Source of the DNA: a virus
IMG/VR virus record: IMGVR_UViG_3300031673_000374
Coordinates: 1 to 27,798 of that record
DNA: 27,798 nt
Direction: 5' to 3' (one strand)
Shown: positions 21,065-27,798 of the stretch, one piece after another
Numbering within the stretch: position 1 is the first letter of the stretch
Layout: each line of letters opens with the position of its first letter
Notes under the pieces: model-generated
Told to the model about the DNA's origin: nothing
The model's database searches: none
The model's input: the letters and a program-made list of their open reading frames with translations, nothing else
Translations under genes and position numbers: made by a program

Positions 21065-21954
21065 CGTAAAAGCCTCAGCTGGTCTTTTAGTTGCCGGCGT
21101 CGCAAGGATAGATAATCGCACGCGACCTTCAGTTTGGCCACCTGGATGTCGACGGCCGTCTCGTGCAAGATCGGCTCCGGCGACGCAGCCCACGCCTCTG
21201 GAGAGATTTGCTTGATCTCTCGGTACCTTTTCTGCACCTGCCCGATGAGCGCCTCCCCGTCAGCTATCTGCAACTCCTTGAGAAGTTGTACTATCTCGTC
21301 CTGGCAGAACGCAATAGGGCTGGGGGCATATAAGATGCCCTCCTCCACGACCGCAGCCGCCACGAATCCCTGCATCTCGAGCGAGAACTCCTCGTCACTC
21401 CGCACCATCGTAGCAATGTCGATGGCGTTGATGAGCTGCGCAACCGAGGGCTTCTGCATCACCTGGAAGTCGGGGATGTTGTTGTTCAACGCCTGCGTAA
21501 CCCAGCAGAAGACCTCCCACTTGTTCCAGAACCACTCGTTGATGTGCAGCGTTTTGATAGCCTGGATTTTGGTCTTGGCGTGGTCGCTGATCGAGGGGAC
21601 GCGGAAGTCCTCCCCAATCTCCTTCCACAGTGTACTGGCTTCCCACTCGAACCAGTCGGCCTGGTACTGCTTCAGCAGAGCGATATCGAAGACGACTGGG
21701 TGGGTGTCGTGATGGACGAAGAAGTTCCTGTTGGTGATCGGCGCGAGCTGGCGTTCGTCCGGGCCCACCATCTCGGTAGCTGGAGTCGGATTAGGGTCCT
21801 GGTCCGAACCCTCCCGGATCTCGAGTGGCTCGATCGGCTCGTCTGCGTTGTCGTCTACAGCATCGACATCGGGAACAACTACCGGCTTGGTAGGCGTCTC
21901 CGCCTGGCCGATCTTCTGGAGAACGGCCAGCAGTTGATCTTCATGGCTCGCCAC
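21061..21954 (-). CDS. Hypothetical protein, 297 aa, in the portal operon
   Basis: Start GTG 21954; the leader has only weak Shine-Dalgarno similarity. The N-terminal 60 residues are acidic and Pro-rich (VDAVDDNADEPIEPLEIREG), probably disordered. Residues 65-230 form a helical domain rich in Trp and Phe (YQADWFEWEASTLWKEIGED, INEWFWNKWEVFCWVTQALN). The C-terminal 70 residues are helical and basic. It lies between the Ala/Gly-rich structural protein and the glycine-zipper protein. I see no enzymatic motif; a structural or head-assembly role is inferred from position. The FWNK-helix element faintly resembles one in the protein at 6025-6918. Confidence 0.75.
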   Translation of the reverse strand: MASHEDQLLAVLQKIGQAETPTKPVVVPDVDAVDDNADEPIEPLEIREGSDQDPNPTPATEMVGPDERQLAPITNRNFFVHHDTHPVVFDIALLKQYQADWFEWEASTLWKEIGEDFRVPSISDHAKTKIQAIKTLHINEWFWNKWEVFCWVTQALNNNIPDFQVMQKPSVAQLINAIDIATMVRSDEEFSLEMQGFVAAAVVEEGILYAPSPIAFCQDEIVQLLKELQIADGEALIGQVQKRYREIKQISPEAWAASPEPILHETAVDIQVAKLKVACDYLSLRRRQLKDQLRLLR

Positions 21955-21966
21955 ACCGGGCTACCG

Positions 21967-22710
21967 TTACTCGACGGCCGCGGACAGGGCCTGTGCGCGC
22001 ACGCCGTTCGCAGCCAGGGTGACCGACGCCTTGTCGGTCGCCACAGCCGGAGCCAACGCCGGAACCGTCACGGTGACGCCGGTGTCGGTCCAAGCCGCCG
22101 CACCAGCGGTGCCCGCGGTGTTGGCCGGGAGACACGGCTGTCCGGCCGCCGTGACAGCGGAGCCAGCGAAGTCGCCCACGCCGCCAGCCATGTTGGCGAC
22201 CGCCGCAACGGCATTCACCGCGTCCGCACCACCAGAGGCTGCCCGCAGGTAGCCGTCGGAGTCCGCACCATTGGCATTGATAGCCGTGGCGATCTGGTCT
22301 GCCGTGGAGACGCCGGCCTCGATCTGGACCACGAAGGCGCTGCCGGTCTTCGTGACGACCTCGGCACCGGCAGTGGCACCATCGGTGATCTCGACTGTGA
22401 AGCCGGAGTTGCCGGGCGTCAGCGCCGTGATGACCACTTCGCTGGTGGTCAGCCACAAGGTCAGCTCGTCGAAGGTCATGCCCTGGAGCAGCTCAGCGCC
22501 CACCAAAGCCATGTCGCCGCCGACCGCCGCCGGACCCGCTCCGTCGATGAAGTGCAGCTCGGGGAACCCGAGGCGTGCTTCCATCGCGCGGAAGCCTGTC
22601 TCGGCGTCGCCGCGGAGATCAGAGATCTCTCCCTGCAAGCCGCCGCTACCGCGAACCAGGTGAGGCTTGGCTGCAACCTGTGCTCCAAATGATTTACTCG
22701 CCGTCGTCAT
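21967..22710 (-). CDS. Ala/Gly-rich virion structural protein, 247 aa
   Basis: ATG 22710 follows AGGAGA. The first 85 residues are mixed (GEISDLRGDAETGFRAMEAR). Residues about 95-165 match a beta-sandwich module frequent in phage virion proteins: PGNSGFTVEITDGATAG, then a V-V-x-I-E-A-G-VSTADQIATAINAN segment and a Gly-rich turn (ASGGADAV). The remainder is Ala/Gly/Thr-rich, and the last strands (ASVTLAANGVRAQ) are beta-like. The composition and module point to a surface-exposed or decoration protein, tail tube or related structural component. It sits right after the 466-aa gene and upstream of the portal. Which particle part it belongs to cannot be told from sequence. Confidence 0.7.
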   Translation of the reverse strand: MTTASKSFGAQVAAKPHLVRGSGGLQGEISDLRGDAETGFRAMEARLGFPELHFIDGAGPAAVGGDMALVGAELLQGMTFDELTLWLTTSEVVITALTPGNSGFTVEITDGATAGAEVVTKTGSAFVVQIEAGVSTADQIATAINANGADSDGYLRAASGGADAVNAVAAVANMAGGVGDFAGSAVTAAGQPCLPANTAGTAGAAAWTDTGVTVTVPALAPAVATDKASVTLAANGVRAQALSAAVE

Positions 22711-22719
22711 CGTTGTCTC

Positions 22720-24120
22720 CTACGTTGAGTCCGTGACCATCCGCGCAATGATACGCTTGGAGTCGAGTGGGAGGGAATCGAAAATCTTCTGCGGGGCTTT
22801 CTGCAGCTCTACCGCCATCTCTTCCCCGAAGTTCTCTCGTAGTGCGTCGAAGCTCGCCCCAACGCCCCGTACCAGCTGTTCGTCTGTCAAGCGATCATTG
22901 CCGTGTGTCCACGACCAAGTTGCTTCCTTCGTGAAACCAAACGTGGAATACCACGGATCGTAGATCCCGTCATCCCACAAATGATCCATGCCAGTGGCCT
23001 CGTCGAACTGACGGAGAGCCTCACAGAACACATCTGGAGGAACGCTGGCGTACTTGTTCATCAACCCGTCGAGCATGTCGCGCTCAGCCGAATCGTCGGC
23101 CCAGAACTGCATGCGGCCGCAGACAGCCACCTTGACTTCGCCATCCGGGGCGAACTCTTGGCCGGCGTACTTGCGTATCTGGTCGGTGACCTGGATGCCG
23201 AGATGGTCCGCGCGGGCTGCCAGCTTGATGCAGTAGTCCCGCCGCTCTGAGGGGTGCAGGCTGGTGTTGTGCTCACCAAACCACTGCGTCGCCTCCATCA
23301 CCTGACCGTAGTCGTCGATCGGGAAGCGGCCTTGGCCCTGCTTCACCAGACAGAAGTGACTGTGTGCACGCTTCTCGAACCGAACCGGAGCTTGCTTGCC
23401 GGTGACGTCAACGTAGGGCCGAAGCACTCCGGCGGTCTTCATCGCAGTCTCTTCGTCAGCTTCCTGCCGATCGACAGACTGCGGCATGATCTCCGTGCCG
23501 GTGACGTCCGCGCTCTTCTCTTTCTGCTTCTTGCCGCGATGCTTCCCGATCGCATAAGCGCCGGTGAGGGCTCCGCCAGCAGCCACGGTCTTCGCTGCTG
23601 CGGGAGCTAGCTTCCGGGCAATTATTCCCGCTGCCATCGACTTCGATACAATCCCCGAGTCGACAGCGCTCTTCAGCTGCTTGATTGCTTCGACCTTCTT
23701 TGTCGCGGCTGCCTTCGCCGCACTGCCGGCCATTTGCCAGCCAGCCTTCAGCTGCTGCAGCTTCGCGCCGGCGATCTTCTGCAGCGCCAAAGGGGCTTGG
23801 AGCTCGTGCCAGCCGCATGCCGTGACGAGGTTGGCCGCAGCCACCTTCTGCGCCTCTTCGGGCAGCTTGTGGTGGTTCTCCATGAAGTAGATAACGGAGA
23901 GGGCGGTGTTGCCCTTGTCGGTGCAGGCGTATTTCCGCAGCTTCTCCCCGCGGTCTAACGCTACCAAGGCGAAGACGTCGTCGGGGAGCCGCGCGCGCGC
24001 CTCATCGCTGAGGAGCTCGGCGGTCTTGATGTAGTCCGGTAGCTGCGCGTGAGCGACCTTCTCGGTAAGAACGCTCCCAACGGGGTCGTCGTAGAAATCC
24101 ACGATTAATCCTGTGTGCAT
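22720..24120 (-). CDS. Large virion-type protein, 466 aa, first gene of portal operon
   Basis: ATG 24120 has GAGGG 6 nt upstream and lies directly downstream of a sigma70-like promoter. Residues 1-120 are a helical domain with VIYFMENHHKLPEEAQKVAAANL, a segment I associate with conserved proteins of large-phage structural clusters. Residues 120-200 are Ala/Lys-rich with a Gly/Ala hydrophobic segment (KTVAAGGALTGAYAIGKHRGKKQ). Residues 230-466 form a second globular domain with many Trp, Tyr and Asp residues. K-x-A motifs (MKTAGV, FTKEAT) recur as in its neighbours. No catalytic motif was recognised. As promoter-proximal gene of the portal block it is probably made in quantity. Confidence 0.75.
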   Translation of the reverse strand: MHTGLIVDFYDDPVGSVLTEKVAHAQLPDYIKTAELLSDEARARLPDDVFALVALDRGEKLRKYACTDKGNTALSVIYFMENHHKLPEEAQKVAAANLVTACGWHELQAPLALQKIAGAKLQQLKAGWQMAGSAAKAAATKKVEAIKQLKSAVDSGIVSKSMAAGIIARKLAPAAAKTVAAGGALTGAYAIGKHRGKKQKEKSADVTGTEIMPQSVDRQEADEETAMKTAGVLRPYVDVTGKQAPVRFEKRAHSHFCLVKQGQGRFPIDDYGQVMEATQWFGEHNTSLHPSERRDYCIKLAARADHLGIQVTDQIRKYAGQEFAPDGEVKVAVCGRMQFWADDSAERDMLDGLMNKYASVPPDVFCEALRQFDEATGMDHLWDDGIYDPWYSTFGFTKEATWSWTHGNDRLTDEQLVRGVGASFDALRENFGEEMAVELQKAPQKIFDSLPLDSKRIIARMVTDST

Positions 24121-24144
24121 AGCTTCCCTCGCTGATCTCCGATG

Positions 24145-24174
24145 AGTCTACGCGGCGCATTCCGCAGGTGTCAA
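24145..24174 (-). promoter_or_regulatory. sigma70-like promoter of the portal operon
   Basis: Minus-strand TTGACA (24174-24169), 18-nt spacer, TAGACT (24150-24145). The -35 is perfect and the -10 matches at 4 of 6. The leader to the ATG at 24120 would be about 18 nt. Architecture and spacing match the promoter at 2287-2316, suggesting common control of both structural blocks. Confidence 0.55.
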
Positions 24175-24210
24175 GCACAGGCACCCTAGCAAAACTCTAC
24201 CATTCGCGGG

Positions 24211-24256
24211 GATAAGAACTACGAATTAGGTGCCTAAACCCTAGCCAGAAAGGAGG
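24211..24256 (+). promoter_or_regulatory. Leader of the Cys-cluster gene with shared GATAAGAACT motif
   Basis: GATAAGAACT (24211-24220) is an exact copy of 2920-2929, in both cases 53-65 nt ahead of a plus-strand start. AGGAGG (24251-24256) lies 7 nt before the GTG at 24264 and so decides that start over the GTG at 24258. AGGCACC (24180-24186) and GGTGCCT (24229-24235) form a 7-bp inverted repeat around the motif. Confidence 0.4.
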
Positions 24257-24263
24257 TGTGATC

Positions 24264-24632
24264 GTGTCTTACGCGGACCATGTTCGAACAACCCAGCGTC
24301 CGCAATGTTGGGGCAACGAACACAACTACGACCCTGACGGAGACGAAGAGTGCGCTGGATGCCGGTTCCAGCACTCTTGCAGGGCCGAAATCAACCGGGA
24401 AGGGAGTCCCGCAGTGACAGGATATCGGCCGGCCTATCGCCGCCCACAGCAGGCGCAAGCGCCTGCACGTCGCCACGACGAAGACTCGGATGTGCGGGCC
24501 AACTTCGACGAGGACATCGTACCCGAGGGCGAGCGTCCGCTCGAGCGGTTCGTCAAGGATGCTGCCGGCGGAGCAATGCGAGGCATGTTCTTTGAGATGT
24601 ACCAGTTTTGGAAGCGCTATCGGATCCCTTGA
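24264..24632 (+). CDS. Four-Cys cluster protein, 122 aa
   Basis: GTG 24264 is chosen from the ideal spacing to AGGAGG. Cys15, Cys30, Cys33 and Cys39 (QCWGNEHNYDPDGDEECAGC then RFQHSC) form a compact metal-binding motif, either zinc or Fe-S. Short C-x-G...D-E-C-x2-C-x5-C motifs of this kind occur in many phage and bacterial proteins of unknown role. The middle (45-95) is Pro/Gln/Arg-rich and flexible, then acidic. The last 30 residues (FVKDAAGGAMRGMFFEMYQFWKRYRIP) form an amphipathic aromatic helix. The stop codon overlaps the -35 box of the helicase promoter. Likely a small nucleic-acid or protein-binding adaptor; unconfirmed. Confidence 0.7.
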   Translation: MSYADHVRTTQRPQCWGNEHNYDPDGDEECAGCRFQHSCRAEINREGSPAVTGYRPAYRRPQQAQAPARRHDEDSDVRANFDEDIVPEGERPLERFVKDAAGGAMRGMFFEMYQFWKRYRIP

Positions 24633-24656
24633 CGTACGGATGGGCGTGTGTACAAT
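24629..24656 (+). promoter_or_regulatory. sigma70-like promoter of the helicase operon
   Basis: TTGACG (24629-24634), 16-nt spacer, TACAAT (24651-24656); each box matches consensus at 5 of 6. Initiation near 24663 would give a leader of about 105 nt containing the hairpin at 24731-24759. The -35 overlaps the stop codon of the upstream gene. Confidence 0.65.
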
Positions 24657-24730
24657 AGGGCTTACCGCCAGCGGCTAAGGTCCTCGAATTTGATCACTCA
24701 ACACCCACCTTCAACGATTACAAGCACTTG

Positions 24731-24759
24731 GAATTTCCGGCGCCGAGCGCCGGAAATTC
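24731..24759 (+). promoter_or_regulatory. Perfect 13-bp hairpin before the helicase ribosome binding site
   Basis: GAATTTCCGGCGC and GCGCCGGAAATTC are exact reverse complements around a 3-nt CGA. GGGAGGAG, the helicase ribosome binding site, starts at once after the stem. No T-run follows, so it is not a terminator. It could gate translation, protect or process the mRNA, or be a DNA palindrome bound by a dimer. A long gene-free leader is unusual in this compact genome. Confidence 0.7.
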
Positions 24760-24769
24760 GGGAGGAGAG

Positions 24770-27025
24770 ATGACCGACCTTAGCTTCGTGCGGAGAGACC
24801 CCGACAAAGGGTACTTCGGCAGGCAACTCTGGCTGCCGAAGGCACACATCAACACCCGGTCCGTGAAGCGCGGACTGGAGTTCCCTATCATGGATGATGC
24901 GGGGATCAGCTACTTGCAGCTGTGGCGGGATGCGGGGGAACACTTGGTGGTTCCTCGTGAGTTCCTATCCAGGGAGGAGTACCAACATCTCCCGTTCCCC
25001 ATCGTCTCTGTTCAACCGGCATCCTTCCCTCGTGTGGCATTCGTCAGCCGCGTCGAGCTGGACAAGCAGAAGCCGGAGATGAACACACAGCGCGACGCTT
25101 TCGCCGCCATGCTGCATGCGAAAAGCGGCCTGCTCAACCTGGCCTGCGTTGCGGGCGACACGAAGATCAACTTCAACCGAGGCGGCAAGGGATTCTCGAT
25201 GACCATCGAGAGTGCTCGCCGCCGCTTCTATGGAGCTGAGAAGCGGAGCAGCTACAACTGGAACCGGGATATCCCAACCCGTGTTCGATCGAACAAAGAG
25301 GGTGTGATAGGTCTCCATGAGATCGACGACATTCTCTGGAGAGGGAGACGCCTTACACGCACGTTGACGCTTGTCGACGGCAAGCGCCTGCGCCTGACCG
25401 ATGACCACAAGGTGCTGACAGTGCGTGGCTGGGTCGAGCTCCGACACCTCAGCGTCGGCGACGAAGTCATCACAGACGGAAAGCGAGACGCCTCAGAACG
25501 AAAGCCGAAGCAGGTCTACAAACGTCTGAGCTGGTATCCAGCGCATCCTCATGTACGATCACAGAAGCGGAAAGGCCGTAAGGCGCTCTGCTATGCGATC
25601 GAGGAACACCGAGCGGTTGCTGAAGCTGCTCTGAATGGTTTGTCGCTCGAGCAGTTCAGAGAGCGATGCCGCTCAGGAGACGTGGCGGGTCTGCGGTTCA
25701 TCGACCCCAGCCGGTACCACGTCCACCACATCGACGAGGACATCCAGAACAACGACCCGTCGAACCTTGAGGTGCTACCTCATTCTGGTCACCTCGACAA
25801 GCACCGTCCCGGTTCCAAAGCATTTGGTTATGGGATTCCGACGCCGGTGCGGGTCAAGGAGATCAAGGAGGGACGCTACGAAGATGTCTATGACATCGTC
25901 TGCAAAGACCCTTACCGCAACTTCGTGGCAAACGGGATAGTGATTCACAACTGCGGTAAGGGCAAGACAATCTTGGCGCTGCACTACGTCGCACACAAGC
26001 AGGTCCCCGCGCTGGTGATAGTCAACAACACGACGTTGATCAACCAGTGGCGCTCACGCATCGAGCAGTTCCTTGACGTACCCGGCGGGATTGGCGTTAT
26101 CCAAGGCCCGCCGGAGAAGTGGGACTGGGAAGGCCGCGGCATTGTGCTGGCCATGATCCACACACTATCGCTGCGCGCCAGCGAAGTTCCGCCAGGGATG
26201 GACAGATACTTTGGCCTCGTCATCTACGACGAGGTCCACCACCTGTCCGCCCCGCTGTTCGTCCAGACCGCTCCAATGTTCTACGGAGAGCGGCAGGGAC
26301 TTACCGCAACCACAGATAGGGAAGACGGCCTCGAGCCGATCTACCAATACCACGTTGGGGACGTCTACCACCGGGACCTTTCCCAGGAGATGAAGCCACG
26401 AATCTACTTTCAGCAATGTCCGGTCAGGCTAGACCCACATGACCCTGCTGTGGTGGAAGGTATCTACGACGCTCGAGGACGCATCAGCGTTCCCAAGCTC
26501 AGGACATATCTTGGGACTCTTCCCGAGTGCAACGAGTTCATAGCCGACAAGCTACGAAAGCCTCTTCTTGCGGGGCGCAAAATCCTGGCATTGAGCCACA
26601 GTGTTGATCAGCTACGAGCCCTCAACGAGATGTTCGAGGACTCAGGACTGTGCACTGGAAAGGAGAAGCCCGCCGCAAGAATCCAAACCCTTCGTGAGAA
26701 AAATCTTACCTTCGGAACCTTGCAGTTGGTGAAGGAGGCTCTGGACGAAGCGACGTTGGACACCCTCTTCTTCCTCACGCCGTTTGGTAGCGCCCATATC
26801 GATGACGGGGGCGCCAACACACTGCAGCAGGGGATGGGGCGCATACAACGCCATCTGGACGACAAGCGAACCCCCGTGGTCGTGATCATCGACCACATCT
26901 ACATCCCGAAGTTCCACCGCATGTGCAGCCACCTCAAGCGGCTCATTCATAATTGGCCGGCCGATCAAGGTGGGCCACTCGACTACAAGATTCTCAGACC
27001 CTATACCGAGGAGGAAGTGAAGTGA
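24770..27025 (+). CDS. SSL2/XPB-like SF2 helicase interrupted by an intein
   Basis: ATG 24770 follows GGAGGAG; an upstream in-frame ATG (24728) would include the hairpin and is rejected. The precursor is 751 aa. Residues 126-394 are an intein; the spliced helicase would be 482 aa. After splicing the P-loop reads ACGKGKT (A125 joined to C395). Further SF2 motifs: a Ia-like region (ALVIVNNTTLINQW, 414-427), DEVH Walker B (487-490), motif III TAT (512-514), and motif VI QGMGRIQR (687-694). Layout and spacing resemble SSL2/XPB/UvsW-type DNA helicases. The N-terminal 100 residues are a phage-type substrate-binding domain. It may act in replication, recombination or repair. The downstream genes overlap by GTGA, including a uracil-DNA glycosylase, which favours a DNA-repair or replication operon. 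Confidence 0.9.
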   Translation: MTDLSFVRRDPDKGYFGRQLWLPKAHINTRSVKRGLEFPIMDDAGISYLQLWRDAGEHLVVPREFLSREEYQHLPFPIVSVQPASFPRVAFVSRVELDKQKPEMNTQRDAFAAMLHAKSGLLNLACVAGDTKINFNRGGKGFSMTIESARRRFYGAEKRSSYNWNRDIPTRVRSNKEGVIGLHEIDDILWRGRRLTRTLTLVDGKRLRLTDDHKVLTVRGWVELRHLSVGDEVITDGKRDASERKPKQVYKRLSWYPAHPHVRSQKRKGRKALCYAIEEHRAVAEAALNGLSLEQFRERCRSGDVAGLRFIDPSRYHVHHIDEDIQNNDPSNLEVLPHSGHLDKHRPGSKAFGYGIPTPVRVKEIKEGRYEDVYDIVCKDPYRNFVANGIVIHNCGKGKTILALHYVAHKQVPALVIVNNTTLINQWRSRIEQFLDVPGGIGVIQGPPEKWDWEGRGIVLAMIHTLSLRASEVPPGMDRYFGLVIYDEVHHLSAPLFVQTAPMFYGERQGLTATTDREDGLEPIYQYHVGDVYHRDLSQEMKPRIYFQQCPVRLDPHDPAVVEGIYDARGRISVPKLRTYLGTLPECNEFIADKLRKPLLAGRKILALSHSVDQLRALNEMFEDSGLCTGKEKPAARIQTLREKNLTFGTLQLVKEALDEATLDTLFFLTPFGSAHIDDGGANTLQQGMGRIQRHLDDKRTPVVVIIDHIYIPKFHRMCSHLKRLIHNWPADQGGPLDYKILRPYTEEEVK
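25145..25951 (+). mobile_element. HNH-endonuclease intein in the helicase P-loop
   Basis: A 269-aa in-frame insert begins with Cys (CVAGDTKI, block A), has block B (LTDDHKVLT with the Thr and His of splicing, residues 210-218), block F (VYDIVCKDPYRNFVANG, 373-389) and ends IVIHN before Cys395 (block G). All splicing residues are present: Cys1, block-B His, penultimate His, terminal Asn and a +1 Cys. Between blocks B and F lies an HNH module (YHVHHIDEDIQNND, 316-329, then SNLEVLPHSGHLDKH), a compact homing endonuclease in place of the more usual LAGLIDADG. Insertion in the ATP-binding loop means the helicase is inactive until splicing and the intein cannot be imprecisely lost. Bounds are inferred from motif positions and the restored P-loop. 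Confidence 0.93.
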
Positions 27026-27423
27026 CCGAGAAGAAAGGAACCCTGATCGCCGTCTCTGACGGCGGAGCCAACAAGCTATTTGTTGGCTGGACAGAACAAG
27101 AGCAAGGCGAGGTCGAGCTTGCGATGAGAGGGGGTGACCCTATCGTGCTGAATGACGCACGCATCCTGCGGGAGATCACCGTACCGACGCAGGCCGGGCT
27201 CGCCATCACAATACAGGTCGTGCCGTATTCGGCCTGCCAAGGCGGCATCCGACTGACCATCAGCCCCAGCCACTTCTTCTGGCCGAACGAGGCCGACGCG
27301 CGGAAGATCCTTCAGCTCATCGAGGGGTGCGAAAGGGACGAGACCAAAGCGCGCGCCTCAGCAGCGGGCATCTCTACTCCTGACGGCATGCGGATCGGAC
27401 CAGGCGGACGGATGTCGCAGTGA
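27022..27423 (+). CDS. Hypothetical protein, 133 aa, in helicase operon
   Basis: GTG 27022 overlaps the helicase stop by 4 nt (GTGA), so translation is coupled; GAGGAAGTGAA lies just upstream as a possible ribosome binding site. The protein has beta-rich segments (GTLIAVSDGGANKLFVGWTE, GLAITIQVVPYSACQGGIRLTISPS) up to about residue 85, then a short helix (EADARKILQLIEGCERDE) and a Gly-rich flexible tail. No known fold or catalytic motif was recognised. Its place between helicase and uracil-DNA glycosylase suggests a nucleic-acid related role, by context only. Confidence 0.75.
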   Translation: MTEKKGTLIAVSDGGANKLFVGWTEQEQGEVELAMRGGDPIVLNDARILREITVPTQAGLAITIQVVPYSACQGGIRLTISPSHFFWPNEADARKILQLIEGCERDETKARASAAGISTPDGMRIGPGGRMSQ

Positions 27424-27798
27424 GTCTGGTCGATCTTCGCAAAGACTGGGTCGATTGCGAGCGGTGCGACCTGTGCACCGAGCGCTCGAGGGTGGTGTTC
27501 GGGGAGGGCAACCCTAACGCGGACGTCCTCATCATCGGGGAAGCCCCCGGTGAAGTAGAGGATGCCACCGGCTTGCCGTTCCAGGGTGACGCGGGAAGCG
27601 TGCTGGATGACTTCCTGACCACCACCGGTCTGAACCGGGAGGAGGACATATTCCTCACCAACACCGTGGGCTGCCGACCCACAATAGAGTCGCGGGATGA
27701 TCGAACCGGGGATATGTTCCTCGAGAACCGTCAGCCCAACAAGAAGGAGCGCGAAGCCTGCTGGGAACGTCTGGCAGAAATCGTGTACCAAGTAGACC
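27420..27798 (+). CDS. Family-4-like uracil-DNA glycosylase (Fe-S), N-terminal part
   Basis: GTG 27420 overlaps the previous stop (GTGA); the frame stays open for 126 codons to the window end. C-x2-C (Cys13, Cys16) precedes LC-x4-R, as in 4Fe-4S uracil-DNA glycosylases. The uracil-binding signature GEAPG...ED-x-TG-x-PF-x-G-x-AG follows (GEAPGEVEDATGLPFQGDAG). NTVGCRP supplies the third cluster Cys, and NRQPNKKEREAC the fourth. The spacing between Cys3 and Cys4 is 28 residues, longer than the 14-17 I recall for the family, so an extra loop is present. The enzyme removes uracil from DNA in base-excision repair; phage versions may protect replication intermediates. The C-terminal HPS-type motif is outside the window. 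Confidence 0.88.
   Translation, partial: MSLVDLRKDWVDCERCDLCTERSRVVFGEGNPNADVLIIGEAPGEVEDATGLPFQGDAGSVLDDFLTTTGLNREEDIFLTNTVGCRPTIESRDDRTGDMFLENRQPNKKEREACWERLAEIVYQVD

Noticed and set aside
21544-22692. Plus-strand open frame of 382 codons
   Set aside because: Lies opposite the 247-aa structural protein and the 297-aa gene. The translation is Arg/Gly/Asp-rich with no domain, as is common on the opposite strand of GC-rich genes.
24728-24769. Helicase start at ATG 24728
   Set aside because: It would place the hairpin in coding sequence and ignore the GGAGGAG site that fits ATG 24770.

Overview
The window looks like part of the genome of a large contractile-tailed bacteriophage (Caudoviricetes, myovirus-like) with a GC-rich bacterial host. 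The terminase large subunit, portal protein, gp5/gpV-type baseplate spike and the start of a probable prohead protease are all recognisable. Coding is very dense: genes join through ATGA, TGATG, TAATG or GTGA overlaps, strong AGGAG ribosome binding sites are common, and the convincing promoters are sigma70-like. The host cannot be named from the sequence, and I saw no tRNA, CRISPR array, insertion sequence or attachment site.

Layout. Minus-strand (leftward) virion genes make up most of the window, in three blocks. Block 1 (24120 to 18155): a 466-aa virion-type protein, a 247-aa Ala/Gly-rich structural protein, a 297-aa protein, a glycine-zipper protein and the portal, behind a TTGACA-N18-TAGACT promoter. 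Block 2 (16797 to 3443): a 28-codon leader ORF, a 2051-aa fused beta-beta' RNA polymerase, a Gly-rich protein, the baseplate spike, a 673-aa protein, two hypotheticals and the terminase. Block 3 (2264 to the left edge): three small virion-type proteins and the prohead protease start, behind a TTGACA-N18-TATAGT promoter. Two plus-strand islands (2393-3377 and 16942-18158) separate the blocks. They carry small accessory or early-type genes: a coiled-coil protein, a proline-repeat protein, a very acidic 49-aa protein, a small membrane peptide, a zinc-binding protein and a basic helical protein.

The right end (24264 to 27798) is a plus-strand nucleic-acid metabolism unit: a Cys-cluster protein, then an SSL2/XPB-like SF2 helicase whose P-loop is interrupted by an HNH intein, a 133-aa hypothetical and a family-4-like uracil-DNA glycosylase cut by the window edge. 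The helicase operon has a strong sigma70-like promoter and a perfect 13-bp hairpin just before its ribosome binding site.

Most interesting points. (1) A single-chain multisubunit-type RNA polymerase, with beta and beta' motifs in order and the catalytic NADFDGD intact, lies inside the structural gene block, which suggests a virion-packaged, injected polymerase. (2) Just upstream is a 28-codon ORF that repeats the polymerase N-terminus (MARLSPEEGF) with a synonymous change in every one of codons 3-10, and it ends in a TGATG overlap at the polymerase start. (3) A candidate structured RNA of about 140 nt lies on the plus strand next to the terminase gene, closed by a 14-bp stem whose G-U pairs point to that strand and followed by a GAAA-loop terminator. 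(4) Several Gly-rich virion-type proteins share a K-E-A-G-[VL]-G-S-like N-terminal signature.
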